From positions 29,081 through 93,080 of the forward strand of contig NZ_BDBA01000008.1 in NCBI RefSeq assembly GCF_001612745.1: a DNA stretch of 64,000 nt. The letters run 5' to 3'. Positions 44,624-53,411 of this stretch are shown in pieces. The first letter of the stretch is position 1. Each line of letters starts with the position of its first letter. The notes under the pieces were generated by a model. That model did not search any database. It was not told where the DNA came from and saw nothing but the letters and a program-made list of their open reading frames with translations. A program made the position numbers and the translations under genes. This stretch comes from Nocardia amamiensis NBRC 102102 (GTDB lineage: Bacteria; Actinomycetota; Actinomycetes; Mycobacteriales; Mycobacteriaceae).

Positions 44624-44917
44624 TCACTCGAGCGGAGATGACCTGTGCGCTTGCCCAATTGGGCGTCTGCGGGCAGGGCTCGGGCGTTGCAGCTCGGCGG
44701 CGGCGAAAATCGCGTCGGTGAGGTCCGGCGCATGCGATCGACTGCCGCGCACCAGCTTCGACACCTCCACCGCCGCGGCATACCACGAACAGCACTCCGG
44801 ACACTGCGCCAGGTGCTCGTCCACCCGCGCCGGGGGCGCGGTCTCGCGCTCGCCGTCGATCCGAGCCGACAACGCTGTCCGACAGACTTCGCACACCACG
44901 TGCAGATTGTCGTCCAT
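44624..44917 (-). CDS. zinc-finger anti-sigma-like protein (zf-HC2)
   Basis: A 97-aa soluble protein. CEVCRTALSARIDGE leads into HLAQCPECCSWY, the HxxxCxxC zinc motif of anti-sigma factors; the rest has no transmembrane helix. It may bind an ECF sigma factor. The nearest one in this window is the SigC-like protein at 34351, about 10 kb away. It lies 59 bp after the ArsR gene on the same strand. M. tuberculosis SigC has no known anti-sigma partner, so a link would be notable but is unproven. Confidence 0.65.
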   Translation of the reverse strand: MDDNLHVVCEVCRTALSARIDGERETAPPARVDEHLAQCPECCSWYAAAVEVSKLVRGSRSHAPDLTDAIFAAAELQRPSPARRRPIGQAHRSSPLE

Positions 44918-44976
44918 TCCGACACCATAGTTCCCCGAGAGCGGCGGCTGCGGTCCCTGTACGCGGCCGCTGCCCC

Positions 44977-45330
44977 CTAGAGTGTGCTCGGTTCGGGGGC
45001 GTGGGTGGCGCCGATCCAGTGCAGGAGTTGATGGATCGTTTCGTCGGCGAGGCGGTAGCGCACGATTCGGCCGCTCTTGGATGCGGTCACCCAGCCCTGG
45101 TGACGCAATTGGCGCAGGGCGTGCGACGCGGCGGTTGCCGTCATTCCGACAGCGGCGGCGAGCTCGGTCACGTTCTGGCCGGGGGTGTGGTGCAGGCATA
45201 CCAGCAGCCGCAGCCGGTTGGCGTCGGAGAGCAGGTCGAATCGGTGGGCCCAGTGTTCGATACCGGCGACATCCAGGCCAGGCGCCGAGGACCGGGCGTG
45301 GTCGGGGTCGAGCGGGAGGCTGGGGGCCAC
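44977..45330 (-). CDS. ArsR-family metal sensor divergent from the cobalt/nickel importer
   Basis: A 117-aa winged-helix repressor: LLSDANRLRLLVCLHH, then VTELAAAVGMTATAASHALRQLRHQGWVTASKSGRIVRYRLAD. The C-terminal helix contains HQLLHWIGATH, giving His residues at positions where Ni/Co sensors such as NmtR/KmtR bind metal. It is divergent from cbiM, so it should repress the importer when Co or Ni is plentiful. The start is uncertain: the GTG at 45330 is used here; an in-frame GTG at 45384 would add 18 residues. Confidence 0.8.
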   Translation of the reverse strand: MAPSLPLDPDHARSSAPGLDVAGIEHWAHRFDLLSDANRLRLLVCLHHTPGQNVTELAAAVGMTATAASHALRQLRHQGWVTASKSGRIVRYRLADETIHQLLHWIGATHAPEPSTL

Positions 45331-45396
45331 TGTTCTACTCTGCCGTTCTCTTCTCGCCGGGGCCAGTTCATCGCCGATAGTCACATATCGGTCTAC

Positions 45397-45412
45397 TTGA
45401 ACATATATTGCG
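45397..45412. promoter_or_regulatory. candidate ArsR-type operator upstream of cbiM
   Basis: TTGAACATATATTGCG contains the TGAACA half-site common to SmtB/NmtR-type 12-2-12 operators, with an imperfect second half. It is the only AT-rich symmetric element between the sensor and cbiM. Confidence 0.4.
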
Positions 45413-45449
45413 CGTATCGTATCGGGAGGTGAGGGACACCACTTCGGCC

Positions 45450-46523
45450 ATGCATATGAGCGACGGCCTTGTCGACGCACCCACTTCGGTGATATTCGCG
45501 GTCATCGCCATCGCGGGGCTAGGGTTCGCGGCATGGCGTGCGCGTGCCGAACTGGATGAGCGCGCCGCTCCGATGGCGGGTCTGGTGGCCGCGTTCATCT
45601 TCGCGGTGCAGATGGTGAATTTCCCGATTCTGCCGGGTGTGAGCGGGCATCTGCTCGGTGGGGCGCTCGCCGCGATCCTGGTCGGGCCATATGTAGGTGC
45701 GATATGCGTGGCGATCGTACTGATTGTTCAGGCACTGCTGTTCGCCGACGGCGGTTTGACGGCGCTGGGCACCAATATCACGAATATGGCGTTGATCGGG
45801 GTAGCGGTCGGCTATCTTGTCGCGCGCTGGTTGCTGCCCATCGCCCGGAGGCGCGGCGGCGTCGGTGTTGTCGCGTCCGTCGCCGCATTGGCCGGAACTA
45901 TCTGTGCTGCCATGGGTTTCGTCGTGGAGTACGCCATCGGCGGCGCCGCGGGCTCCACTGTCGGCGCGGTGACCTGGTACATGCTGGTCACTCATACGCT
46001 GATCGGGATCGGGGAAGGCATCATCACCGCGATCACCGTCGTTGCCGTTGTCAACGCCCGCCCCGACCTCGTGTATCTGCTGCGGGCCACCGATCGGACC
46101 GCAGCCAGCGCACCGACGCCAGGTGCCGCACTGTCGACGAACGGATTCCTTTTCGGTTTCGCCGCGGTCGCGATGCTGGTAGCGGGACTGCTGTCCTATG
46201 TGGCGAGTTCGCAGCCGGACGGCCTGGATGCCACGACGCAGCGTGGCTGCACCATGGTCGAGGTCGACGGCACCGAAGAGTTGCACGGTGAATGCATCGC
46301 GCAGAACGCAGCGGATCACGCGTTGGCGCACTCGCCGCTGGCCGACTACACGATCGACGGCGACGACGGTTTGACCGGCGTCGCGGGCGTTCTCGGAGTC
46401 GCGGCCGCCTTCGCCGCGCTGTTCGCGGTGGTGCGCATCATCAGGGCCGGTCGATCGGATCATCTACGGGCCGAACGGGTTTCGGAGGGCACTGGCGTGT
46501 CGTCCGAACCGGAGCCCAGCTAG
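45450..46523 (+). CDS. cbiM: ECF cobalt/nickel importer substrate component, CbiM fused to a CbiN/PDGLE-like domain
   Basis: A 357-aa membrane protein. Starting at 45450 gives MHMSDGL, matching the CbiM/NikM N-terminus in which the free amino group and His2 bind Co or Ni; an in-frame GTG at 45429 would spoil this. The core (about 1-215) has the GGALAAILVGPYVGAICV and GTNITNMALIGVAVGY segments of CbiM. The C-terminal part, with one membrane helix, a soluble PDGL-containing loop, and a last helix, corresponds to the PDGLE domain that replaces CbiN. It is the first gene of the cbiMQO operon. Confidence 0.88.
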   Translation: MHMSDGLVDAPTSVIFAVIAIAGLGFAAWRARAELDERAAPMAGLVAAFIFAVQMVNFPILPGVSGHLLGGALAAILVGPYVGAICVAIVLIVQALLFADGGLTALGTNITNMALIGVAVGYLVARWLLPIARRRGGVGVVASVAALAGTICAAMGFVVEYAIGGAAGSTVGAVTWYMLVTHTLIGIGEGIITAITVVAVVNARPDLVYLLRATDRTAASAPTPGAALSTNGFLFGFAAVAMLVAGLLSYVASSQPDGLDATTQRGCTMVEVDGTEELHGECIAQNAADHALAHSPLADYTIDGDDGLTGVAGVLGVAAAFAALFAVVRIIRAGRSDHLRAERVSEGTGVSSEPEPS

Positions 46524-47285
46524 GTGTCCACTGTCAGCCATCGGCTGCACTTACCCGGCAATTCGCGGGTGCATCGGACTCCGGCCGAAGTGAAGATCGT
46601 CTGCGCCGTGGTCATGGTCTTCGCCGTGGTCGCGACACCACGGGAATTGTTCTGGCCCTTCGCTGTCTATGCGGTCGGATTGGTCGTGGTCTGGCACGTA
46701 GCACGGATTCCACTGCGGTGGATCGCGCCGCGCCTGCTCATCGAATTGCCTTTCGTCGTGCTGGCGGTTCTGCTGCCGTTCGCGGCGGGAGAACCCAGAA
46801 CGGCACTGATCGGGCTGTCACTGTCGACGACGGGCCTGTACGCCGCGTGGGGAATCACCGCGAAAGGGACGCTGGGGATGGGTATTTCACTGACGGTGGC
46901 GGCGACGACGAGTGTCCGGGAATTGCCGGGCGGGCTCAGCAGACTCCACGTGCCCGGCATGATCGTCACGATCGTCGTGCTGATGCTGCGGTATGTGGAC
47001 GTGATCGCCGACGAGGCGGCACGCATGCGATTGGCTCGCATCTCGCGTGGAGACGACCCGCGCACGATACGTCAGATCGGCGCGACAGCACGAGGTGTCG
47101 GCAGTCTGTTCCTGCGATCCTACGAACGAGGCGAACGAGTCCACTTGGCCATGCTCTCGCGCGGATTCACCGGCACCATTTCCGATGTCGGCACGCCACC
47201 GGCCACCCGCAGGCATTGGCTTGCCGCCTGCGTTCCAGCGCTGGCCGCGATCTGTGTCTGTGCCGGCGCTTGGGCGGCCCGGTGA
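46524..47285 (+). CDS. cbiQ: ECF cobalt/nickel importer transmembrane coupling protein CbiQ
   Basis: A 253-aa T-component with about five hydrophobic helices. The coupling-helix motifs typical of EcfT appear as RMRLARISRGDDPRT and ERVHLAMLSRGFTG (Ala-Arg-Gly-like signatures that bind the ATPases). The GTG at 46524 follows the cbiM stop directly, with CGGAG about 9 nt upstream. The stop overlaps cbiO. Confidence 0.87.
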   Translation: MSTVSHRLHLPGNSRVHRTPAEVKIVCAVVMVFAVVATPRELFWPFAVYAVGLVVVWHVARIPLRWIAPRLLIELPFVVLAVLLPFAAGEPRTALIGLSLSTTGLYAAWGITAKGTLGMGISLTVAATTSVRELPGGLSRLHVPGMIVTIVVLMLRYVDVIADEAARMRLARISRGDDPRTIRQIGATARGVGSLFLRSYERGERVHLAMLSRGFTGTISDVGTPPATRRHWLAACVPALAAICVCAGAWAAR

Positions 47286-48001
47286 ACGAGTCAACGGCGG
47301 CCGCTGTGCGTATGGTCGACCTGACTTTCGCGTATCCCGATGGGACCGCTGCGCTCGATAGGCTGAATCTCGACATCGCCCCCGGCGAGCGGGTAGCGGT
47401 TCTCGGCCCCAACGGCGCGGGCAAATCCACGCTGATGCTGCACCTCAACGGCGTGCTCACCGCCAACTCCGGCGAGGTCTACATCGGCGGCACTCGCCTG
47501 GACCGCACCACCATTCGCGCAATCCGCCAGCGCGTCGGCGTGGTGTTTCAAGACCCCGACGATCAACTGTTCATGCCGACGGTCGCACAGGATGTCGCGT
47601 TCGGGCCGACCAATTTCGGGATGCGCGGCGAGCGCCTCAGCCAAAATGTGGGCTTCGCCCTCGCCGCGGTCGGCATGTCGGATCGGGCCGATCGCTCCCC
47701 AGCACGTCTGTCGCTGGGCGAACGCCGCCGCGCCGCGCTCGCCACGGTACTCGCATGCCGTCCCGAGGTCCTCGTCCTCGACGAACCGGCCGCCAATCTC
47801 GACCCGGTGGCTCGGCGCGAACTCGCCGACATCCTGCTCAGCCTGCCGACCACCCTCGTCCTGGTCACCCACGACCTGCCCTACGCCCAGCGCATCTGCG
47901 ATCGCGCGGTGATCCTCGACAGTGGTCGCATCGTTGCGGATGGACCTATAGACGAAATCCTCAGCAACGCCGCTTTGCTCGCCGAGCACCGCCTCAGTTG
48001 A
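47282..48001 (+). CDS. cbiO: ECF cobalt/nickel importer ATPase CbiO
   Basis: A 239-aa ATPase. Walker A GPNGAGKST, Q-loop VVFQDPDDQLF (the DPDDQ form is typical of ECF ATPases), signature LSLGERRRAALA and Walker B VLVLDEPAANLDP are present. LSLGE replaces the more usual LSGGE. The GTG at 47282 overlaps the cbiQ stop (GTGA). A single ATPase gene is standard for metal-specific group I ECF systems. Confidence 0.9.
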   Translation: MNESTAAAVRMVDLTFAYPDGTAALDRLNLDIAPGERVAVLGPNGAGKSTLMLHLNGVLTANSGEVYIGGTRLDRTTIRAIRQRVGVVFQDPDDQLFMPTVAQDVAFGPTNFGMRGERLSQNVGFALAAVGMSDRADRSPARLSLGERRRAALATVLACRPEVLVLDEPAANLDPVARRELADILLSLPTTLVLVTHDLPYAQRICDRAVILDSGRIVADGPIDEILSNAALLAEHRLS

Positions 48002-48157
48002 TCTCGCCCAGCCCTGTCCCGGACCCGGAACGGTTCACCCTGCCGACCTGAATTTCACGATCAGGTGACTCGAAGCAATGCTGGGGGAGGCGACGGTTTC
48101 GGCCATCCGTCCCGCGCACACCGCCGTCCCTGCGCTACGGCCACCCCCGCACTGCCA

Positions 48158-48346
48158 CAGTCCCTCGGCGTTCTCCACCGCCCAGCTGCGTTCTGGCCAC
48201 TGCTGCGCCCAAACCAGCAGCTGCTGATACCTGGCGTAGCTGGCGTCGATGCGGATCGAGCCGCGGTCGGAGTTGGCAGCTGACCCCGACCACGAAACCG
48301 CTGCCATCAGATAAGTCGACGGTTGACCTGGGTAATCCCATCGCAT
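48158..48346 (-). pseudogene. IS110-family transposase remnant
   Basis: A short open stretch whose product IRIDASYARYQQLLVWAQQW followed by PERSWAVENAEGL matches the N-terminal DEDD-region of IS110 transposases. The similarity stops abruptly at about 48158, and the rest of the transposase is absent. No terminal repeats are expected for this family and none was found. The flanking bases 48002-48157 and 48347-48494 contain no other gene. Confidence 0.6.
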
Positions 48347-48494
48347 GGGCAGGCGCGCGGAGTCGGCGGCGCGGACACGCGCTTGGGGTGTGATCGAAAA
48401 GCCAGGCCGGACCGGCCTTCAGGAGTAGCGTTCTTGCCAGGTGCGCCGGGAAGTCTGGTCGGCAATCAGCTTTCCGACGAGGGGAAGAACCGTC

Positions 48495-49418
48495 ATGTCC
48501 GATGCTCCCACGTTGCCTGTGGACGCCGCCGATACTCGCACGGCCATCTCCATTGACACACTGACGAAGCGGTTCGGTCGGACTACCGCTGTCGATGACG
48601 TCAGCCTCGAGGTCGCTCGCGGGGAGGTATTCGGGTTTCTCGGACCCAACGGTGCGGGCAAATCGACCACGATCCGGCTTCTGCTCGGTCTCATCCGCCC
48701 GACCGCCGGCCGTGCGCGTGTATTCGGCGACCTTGCCAGCGACGTCCGTGCGGCACATCGGCACTTGGCCTATGTTCCGGCCGATGTGGCCTTGTGGCCG
48801 ACGTTGACGGGTGCGGAGATCCTCGAGTTGCTTGCCCGTGTCGGTCCTGGCGTCGACTCGGCCTACCGCGCGGAGTTGGTCGACCGGTTCGCCCTCGAAC
48901 TCGACAAGCCGGGCCGGACCTACTCGACCGGCAACCGGCAGAAAGTAGCGCTTGTCGCCGCATTCGCCACCCGCGCGCCGCTGTTGGTCCTCGACGAACC
49001 GACCAGCGGCCTGGATCCTCTGATGGAACGGGAATTCCGCCACTGCATCGCCGAGGCACGCGCGCGTGGTCAGACGGTGTTTCTGAGTTCCCACCAGCTC
49101 GGCGAGGTCGAAGCTGTGTGCGATCGGGTCGGGATCCTGCGTGCCGGCCGGCTCGTCGAGATCGCGACGCTCGCGGATCTGCGTCGGCTGCGGCGAACGG
49201 TCGTCGAGGTGTCGTATCAGGGTGATGCGCCGTCGCTGGCTGATGTGGAGGGGGTGCTGGCGGTGGAACCCCTGGCCGAACGTCGGCTGCGCTTCACCCT
49301 GTCCGGCCCGCCTGGGCCGACGTTGCGCGCGCTCGCCGAGGCCGAGGTCACGGCGCTCTCGTTCCGGGAGCCGACGCTCGAGGAGATCTTTCTCGACTAC
49401 TACGGCGATGCCGCATGA
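48495..49418 (+). CDS. ABC exporter ATPase (drug-type, DrrA-like)
   Basis: A 307-aa ATPase: Walker A GPNGAGKST, signature YSTGNRQKVALVAA (in place of LSGGQ), Walker B LLVLDEPTSGLDPL, switch His in SSHQLGEVE. The C-terminal extension ends FREPTLEEIFLDYYG, as in drug and polyketide exporters. The ATG at 48495 has GAGGGGAAG. It is coupled to the large permease that follows (ATGA overlap). Confidence 0.86.
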   Translation: MSDAPTLPVDAADTRTAISIDTLTKRFGRTTAVDDVSLEVARGEVFGFLGPNGAGKSTTIRLLLGLIRPTAGRARVFGDLASDVRAAHRHLAYVPADVALWPTLTGAEILELLARVGPGVDSAYRAELVDRFALELDKPGRTYSTGNRQKVALVAAFATRAPLLVLDEPTSGLDPLMEREFRHCIAEARARGQTVFLSSHQLGEVEAVCDRVGILRAGRLVEIATLADLRRLRRTVVEVSYQGDAPSLADVEGVLAVEPLAERRLRFTLSGPPGPTLRALAEAEVTALSFREPTLEEIFLDYYGDAA

Positions 49419-51040
49419 TCGTCGAGTTCGAGCAGGCCACAGCAGCGTCGGCCGCGGCGCCCGGGCGGGCGTTCACCCGGCTTGCCGTCGGGCAGGTCTG
49501 GCGAGGGATGCTGATCGTCGCCTCGGCGATCGCGGGAATGTCGGCCCTCGTCGCCAGCCAGTATCAGACGACTTTCGCGGGAGCAGTCGATGCGGCGGCA
49601 CTGCGCGCACTTGCCGAGAACCCGGCCATCCGGATCCTGTTCGGGATGCCGCTGGCGCTGGATGATCCGGGCGGATTCACCGTGTGGCGCACAGGGACCC
49701 CCGTCCAGGTTCTCGCTGCTGTGTGGGCCCTGCTGACCGCCACCCGCATCACTCGTGGCGAGGAGGATGCGGGGCGCTGGGACCTGTTGCTCGGAGGACG
49801 GCTGCGCACGGTGGATCTGGTCCTGCGCTGTTGGATCACGCTCGCGGTCGCCGCCGTGGTCAACGGCATCGCTGTAGCGGCAGCCCTGGTCGCCAGCGGC
49901 ACCGATATTGTCGGGGCGGTCGTACATGCTGTGGGTGTCCTCGGCACCATGCTGATGTTCGCCGGCGCCGGACTGTTCGCTGCCCAGCTGCTGCCCTCGC
50001 GAGCCGCTGCGGCCGGGTTGACCGGCGGATTCCTCGGAGTTTGCCTACTGCTGCGCATGCTCGCCGACGGTGTGCCCCAACTCGCCTGGGTCGCCTGGTG
50101 CACTCCGTTCGGCCTTACCGCCCGCGCCGCGCCGTACGCCGACAACCGAGGCTGGCCGCTTGCCGTGCTGGTTGCCCTCGCTGTCCTGCTCGCTGGAGCC
50201 GCATGCACAGCCGCCCGGCATCGCGACCTCGGCGGAGCCCCGCTGGCCATGCCGACGAGCCGCCCGCCCAGAACCCGGCTGCTCGGGTCGGTGGCCGGGT
50301 TCTGCCTGCGTCGCGCCCTGCGGCCGACCGTCGGCTGGGCAGTGGGGATCGCCGCCTACTACTTCCTCGTCGGCGCCTTGCTCGCATCGATCCTGCAATT
50401 CCTCGACGAGAACCCCCGCTTCGCCGAGCTCGCCGCGACCGCCGGCTTCGGCGGCCTCGATACGGCCACCGGATTCGCCGCAGCACTGTTCAGCCTGCTC
50501 GCCATACCAACGGGCCTCTACGCCGCGACCCGACTCACCGTAATGGCAAGCGACGAGAGGGCCCGGCGCTGGACCGCGATCTACGCCCTTCCGCTCTCAC
50601 GTGCCCGCCTCGCCGGCACCGACATCGCCGTGACCGCCTGGGGTGTCGTGCTCCTGCTCCTCACCGCGGCCGTCGCGATGTGGGCCGGTGCCGCGATCAC
50701 CCGCGCACCACTGACCCTGACGGCCGCACTGGCCGGCGCGCTCAACGCCGCACCCGTCGCGTGGCTGGCACTCGGCGCCGCCGCGTTCGCATTGGGGTGG
50801 TTCCCCTCGACCGTCGCCGCGCTCGGCGCGCTACCGGTTGTCGGCGGGTTCCTGCTCGACGTCATTGTTTCGAGCATCCAGGCACCCGCCTGGCTGACCA
50901 TCTTCTCGCCGTTCGCTCACCTGGCCGCGGTCCCCGACACCCCACCGAACTGGACCGCCAGCTCCGTCCTCACTCTGATCGCCGCCGCCCTGACAACAGT
51001 CGGCCTTCTCGGCTACTCTCGCCGCGACCTCAACACCTGA
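49415..51040 (+). CDS. ABC exporter permease (TnrB3/antibiotic-type, 12-TM)
   Basis: A 541-aa double-length ABC-2 permease with about 12 hydrophobic segments in two similar halves. Each half is a six-helix unit preceded by a short cytoplasmic stretch (e.g. FTRLAVGQVWRGMLIVASAI; LRRALRPTVGWAVGIAAYYF). It pairs with the ATPase immediately upstream to export a lipophilic compound. The substrate is unknown and no regulator gene is attached. Confidence 0.8.
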   Translation: MIVEFEQATAASAAAPGRAFTRLAVGQVWRGMLIVASAIAGMSALVASQYQTTFAGAVDAAALRALAENPAIRILFGMPLALDDPGGFTVWRTGTPVQVLAAVWALLTATRITRGEEDAGRWDLLLGGRLRTVDLVLRCWITLAVAAVVNGIAVAAALVASGTDIVGAVVHAVGVLGTMLMFAGAGLFAAQLLPSRAAAAGLTGGFLGVCLLLRMLADGVPQLAWVAWCTPFGLTARAAPYADNRGWPLAVLVALAVLLAGAACTAARHRDLGGAPLAMPTSRPPRTRLLGSVAGFCLRRALRPTVGWAVGIAAYYFLVGALLASILQFLDENPRFAELAATAGFGGLDTATGFAAALFSLLAIPTGLYAATRLTVMASDERARRWTAIYALPLSRARLAGTDIAVTAWGVVLLLLTAAVAMWAGAAITRAPLTLTAALAGALNAAPVAWLALGAAAFALGWFPSTVAALGALPVVGGFLLDVIVSSIQAPAWLTIFSPFAHLAAVPDTPPNWTASSVLTLIAAALTTVGLLGYSRRDLNT

Positions 51041-51450
51041 GAGCCCGGAACCCGGGTTTCGCCCGGTATTTGCGTGGCGGCGCGGCACCATCACCGCCTG
51101 CCCGGCGGTTGATCGTGCCGGTACCTTCGCGAGCCTTCACGGCTCGATCACGCGCCGGTAAGCGAGGTGTGCGCATCCCCGCCGCGCGGACCGCTCCCGG
51201 TACGGCGATGGCCAGCGGGCAGTACGTGTTCGGCCTGCTGCTGGCCGGTCGCCGGGCTGATTTGACGAGTCGGCGCGTCGTTGTTCCTGGCCCGCCGGAT
51301 GCTGGGGGCTTGGCAAGACTGCGGCGTACTTCAGACCGAAGATCTGCCAGCGTTCGGTGACCGGCTTGCCGGGAGACAGTCTCCGCTCGGGCTGGAACGG
51401 GCATGTGCAGCTTGCTGATCCGAGCGCGATCCCGCGGTGGCGATCTGGAA
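51041..51450. other. 410-bp stretch without a recognisable gene
   Basis: No reading frame here resembles a known protein. A self-complementary AACCCGGGTT lies at 51050-51060, just after the permease stop. It could help end transcription, though no T-run follows. Confidence 0.35.
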
Positions 51451-51465
51451 TCTAGCAACGCTAGA
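51451..51465. promoter_or_regulatory. palindromic operator 1 upstream of the DUF1772 gene
   Basis: TCTAGC-AAC-GCTAGA, perfect 6-bp arms. A further GCTAGC half lies just downstream (51469-51474). The same arms recur 50 bp away at 51500-51516, so the pair probably binds one dimeric repressor. Confidence 0.72.
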
Positions 51466-51499
51466 CAAGCTAGCGGACGAATGATACCGTTGCTCTAGT

Positions 51500-51516
51500 T
51501 TCTAGCGCTGCTAGAA
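51500..51516. promoter_or_regulatory. palindromic operator 2 upstream of the DUF1772 gene
   Basis: TTCTAGC-GCT-GCTAGAA, perfect 7-bp arms, ending 20 bp before the DUF1772 start codon. It has the same core as operator 1, and the two centres are 50 bp apart, near five helical turns. Confidence 0.75.
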
Positions 51517-51536
51517 TTCAGGAAGGGAAGCCGAAA

Positions 51537-52013
51537 ATGCTCATCGTCACCGGCCAGATCATTGCCGCCGTCGCCGTTCTCGCCAATGCCATCGTCTATG
51601 GCACCGATGTCTGCGGGGCCGTGATCACCCGGTCCGTATATCGCAAGCTCGATGATGCGACCGTGACCATGAGCGCGGGATGGGGTCACTACTACGGCGA
51701 TAAACGTATGCCGGTTGTCGGTGCAGGCGGTGTGGTCACCGCGGTGCTCACGCTGCTGATCGCGTTGTGGGCCGGGCGGATCGGCGCCGCTGTCGCGGCG
51801 GGGACCACGGTGGCGGCGCTGCTTACCTGGCTCGCCTTCTACGTCCGCATCGCCAAGCCGATCAATTCCCAGCAGACCGCCGCTGCGCAGAGCGGCATCA
51901 TTCCGGCCAATGCCCGTGCGCTGCAGGACAAGTGGGACAGCATTCTGAAGTACCGGGTCACCCTGCAGTTCATTGCCATTGCCGGACTGTGCGCCGCGCT
52001 GATCCTGTTCTGA
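51537..52013 (+). CDS. DUF1772 (anthrone-oxygenase-like) membrane protein
   Basis: A 158-aa protein with four hydrophobic helices (VTGQIIAAVAVLANAIVYG, VVGAGGVVTAVLTLLIALWAG and two more) and the conserved HYYGDKRMP and AKPINSQQTAA segments of the DUF1772 family. Some members assist anthrone oxidation; most have no proven role. The ATG at 51537 has AGGAAGGGAAG. It is followed after 41 bp by a PPOX enzyme gene, and the two are likely co-transcribed under the twin operators. The cognate repressor is not obviously next to it. Confidence 0.7.
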   Translation: MLIVTGQIIAAVAVLANAIVYGTDVCGAVITRSVYRKLDDATVTMSAGWGHYYGDKRMPVVGAGGVVTAVLTLLIALWAGRIGAAVAAGTTVAALLTWLAFYVRIAKPINSQQTAAAQSGIIPANARALQDKWDSILKYRVTLQFIAIAGLCAALILF

Positions 52014-52054
52014 TCTCAGAGCACTGATATCGAATTCACTGAGGAGTAACTGAC

Positions 52055-52453
52055 ATGACCTTCACCATCAATGAACAGCAGTTCCTGGCGGAGGCCGGGA
52101 TCGGTCGGCTGGCGACGGTGTCGCCCGACGGCGTTGTGCAGAACAACCCGACCAGCTATCGGGTGAACGCCGACGGCACGATCGACATCGGGGGCATGCG
52201 GATGCGTGCCAGTCGAAAGTACCGCAATGTCGAGGCGGGCAGCCGGGTGTCGTTCGTCATCGACGAACAGGTTTCATTGGAGCCATATGTGATTCGCGGC
52301 ATCGAGGTACGCGGCACGGCCGAGGCGCTCGATGACGAGGAGCCACCGTTCCAACCCCAGGAACGCGCGGTCATCCGAATCCACCCCGAACGGGTCATCT
52401 CCTGGGGCATCGACGGCGGATCCTTCGACTTCACCAGTCGCGGCGTCGAGTAG
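52055..52453 (+). CDS. PPOX-class split-barrel oxidoreductase (probably F420-dependent)
   Basis: A 132-aa pyridoxamine-5'-phosphate-oxidase-like protein. IGRLATVSPDGVVQNNPTSYRV near the N-terminus and RASRKYRNVEAGSRVSFVID in the middle fit the small actinobacterial FMN/F420-binding subgroup; RIHPERVISWGID ends the barrel. It probably reduces a small organic substrate using F420H2. The ATG at 52055 has GAGGAG. Confidence 0.78.
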   Translation: MTFTINEQQFLAEAGIGRLATVSPDGVVQNNPTSYRVNADGTIDIGGMRMRASRKYRNVEAGSRVSFVIDEQVSLEPYVIRGIEVRGTAEALDDEEPPFQPQERAVIRIHPERVISWGIDGGSFDFTSRGVE

Positions 52454-52610
52454 CCAGCATCGTGGCCGATCCCACAAGAAGGGCCGTCACCGACCGTCCA
52501 GTAGTGAGCGGAATGGACCGCGTCGGCGAGTGAGACCGAACACCACGACATCGGGTACGCCGACCTGCGTGAGCGATGGCGGTGTCCTCACCTTTCCGTA
52601 GCCTGGACGG

Positions 52611-53411
52611 GTGGGAACTGTGGACTTCGGCCGCGAGTCCGATGTGGGGTGGGATTTCGCAGGTCCGGCCGATGACGTGCGGCTGGGTGCCGCGATCATC
52701 GGTTACCGCGATGCGGGTGGCGCCGGATTGGATCTTCGGGTCGCCGGGACAGCGGCGATCACCGTGCTGATCGAATTCGGGGATCGCGGGCTGATCGTCG
52801 ATGATGCTGTCGGACGGCGAACCCTCGGCGGCTTCGTTGTCGGGCTTCCCGTCGAGGCCATGCGTGTTCGTGGCGAGCGGGCAGAGTGTGTCGAGGTTCG
52901 CCTGTCGCCGATCCAGGCATATTCGCTGTTGGGTGTTTCCCCAACAGATTTGGGCCGGGGTCTGGTCGCCCTGGAGGATCTCTGGGGAGGGCGGGCTCGG
53001 CGACTGCGTGAGCAACTCGCGTCCGCCCGGACCTGGGACGAACGTTTCGCAGTGACGAAATCGTTTCTGGTGCAATGCGAAAGGCCGATGCGGACACCCG
53101 ACCCGGAGGTGCTGGCCAGCTGGAATCGCATACTCACCTCCGGTGGCCAGGTGAAGGTCGGGGAGCTCGCCGAATCCCTCGGATGGAGTCATAAGCGGCT
53201 GTGGGCGCGGTTCGAGTCCCAGATCGGCCTGACACCCAAGCGGGCGGCGATGCTGGTCCGGTTCCGGTACGCAGTCGACGGTCTGCTGGCGGCCTGCTGC
53301 TGGCCGGCGAAATCATCAGTCGAGCGTCGCTGGCGCAGATGCAACGTACCGTTCCGGTCATCTCCTTCGAGGGAAAGACACTCGACTACGGTCTCGGCCT
53401 GCAGAAGCTGA
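52611..53411 (+). pseudogene. AraC-family regulator, C-terminally truncated
   Basis: The N-terminal domain (about 1-150) is the ligand-sensing part of a DUF6597-type AraC regulator. LAESLGWSHKRLWARFESQIGLTPKRAAMLVRFRYAVD (about 185-222) is the first helix-turn-helix of the DNA-binding region. At about 53280 the similarity stops, and the frame runs on through unrelated sequence to a chance stop at 53411. The second helix-turn-helix is missing, so the protein is unlikely to work. The sequence after the break, in another frame, is the tail of a serine hydrolase. Confidence 0.68.

Noticed and set aside
45331..45449. Cobalamin riboswitch upstream of cbiM
   Set aside because: The gap is too short, and no B12-box-like sequence is visible. 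An ArsR sensor is present instead.
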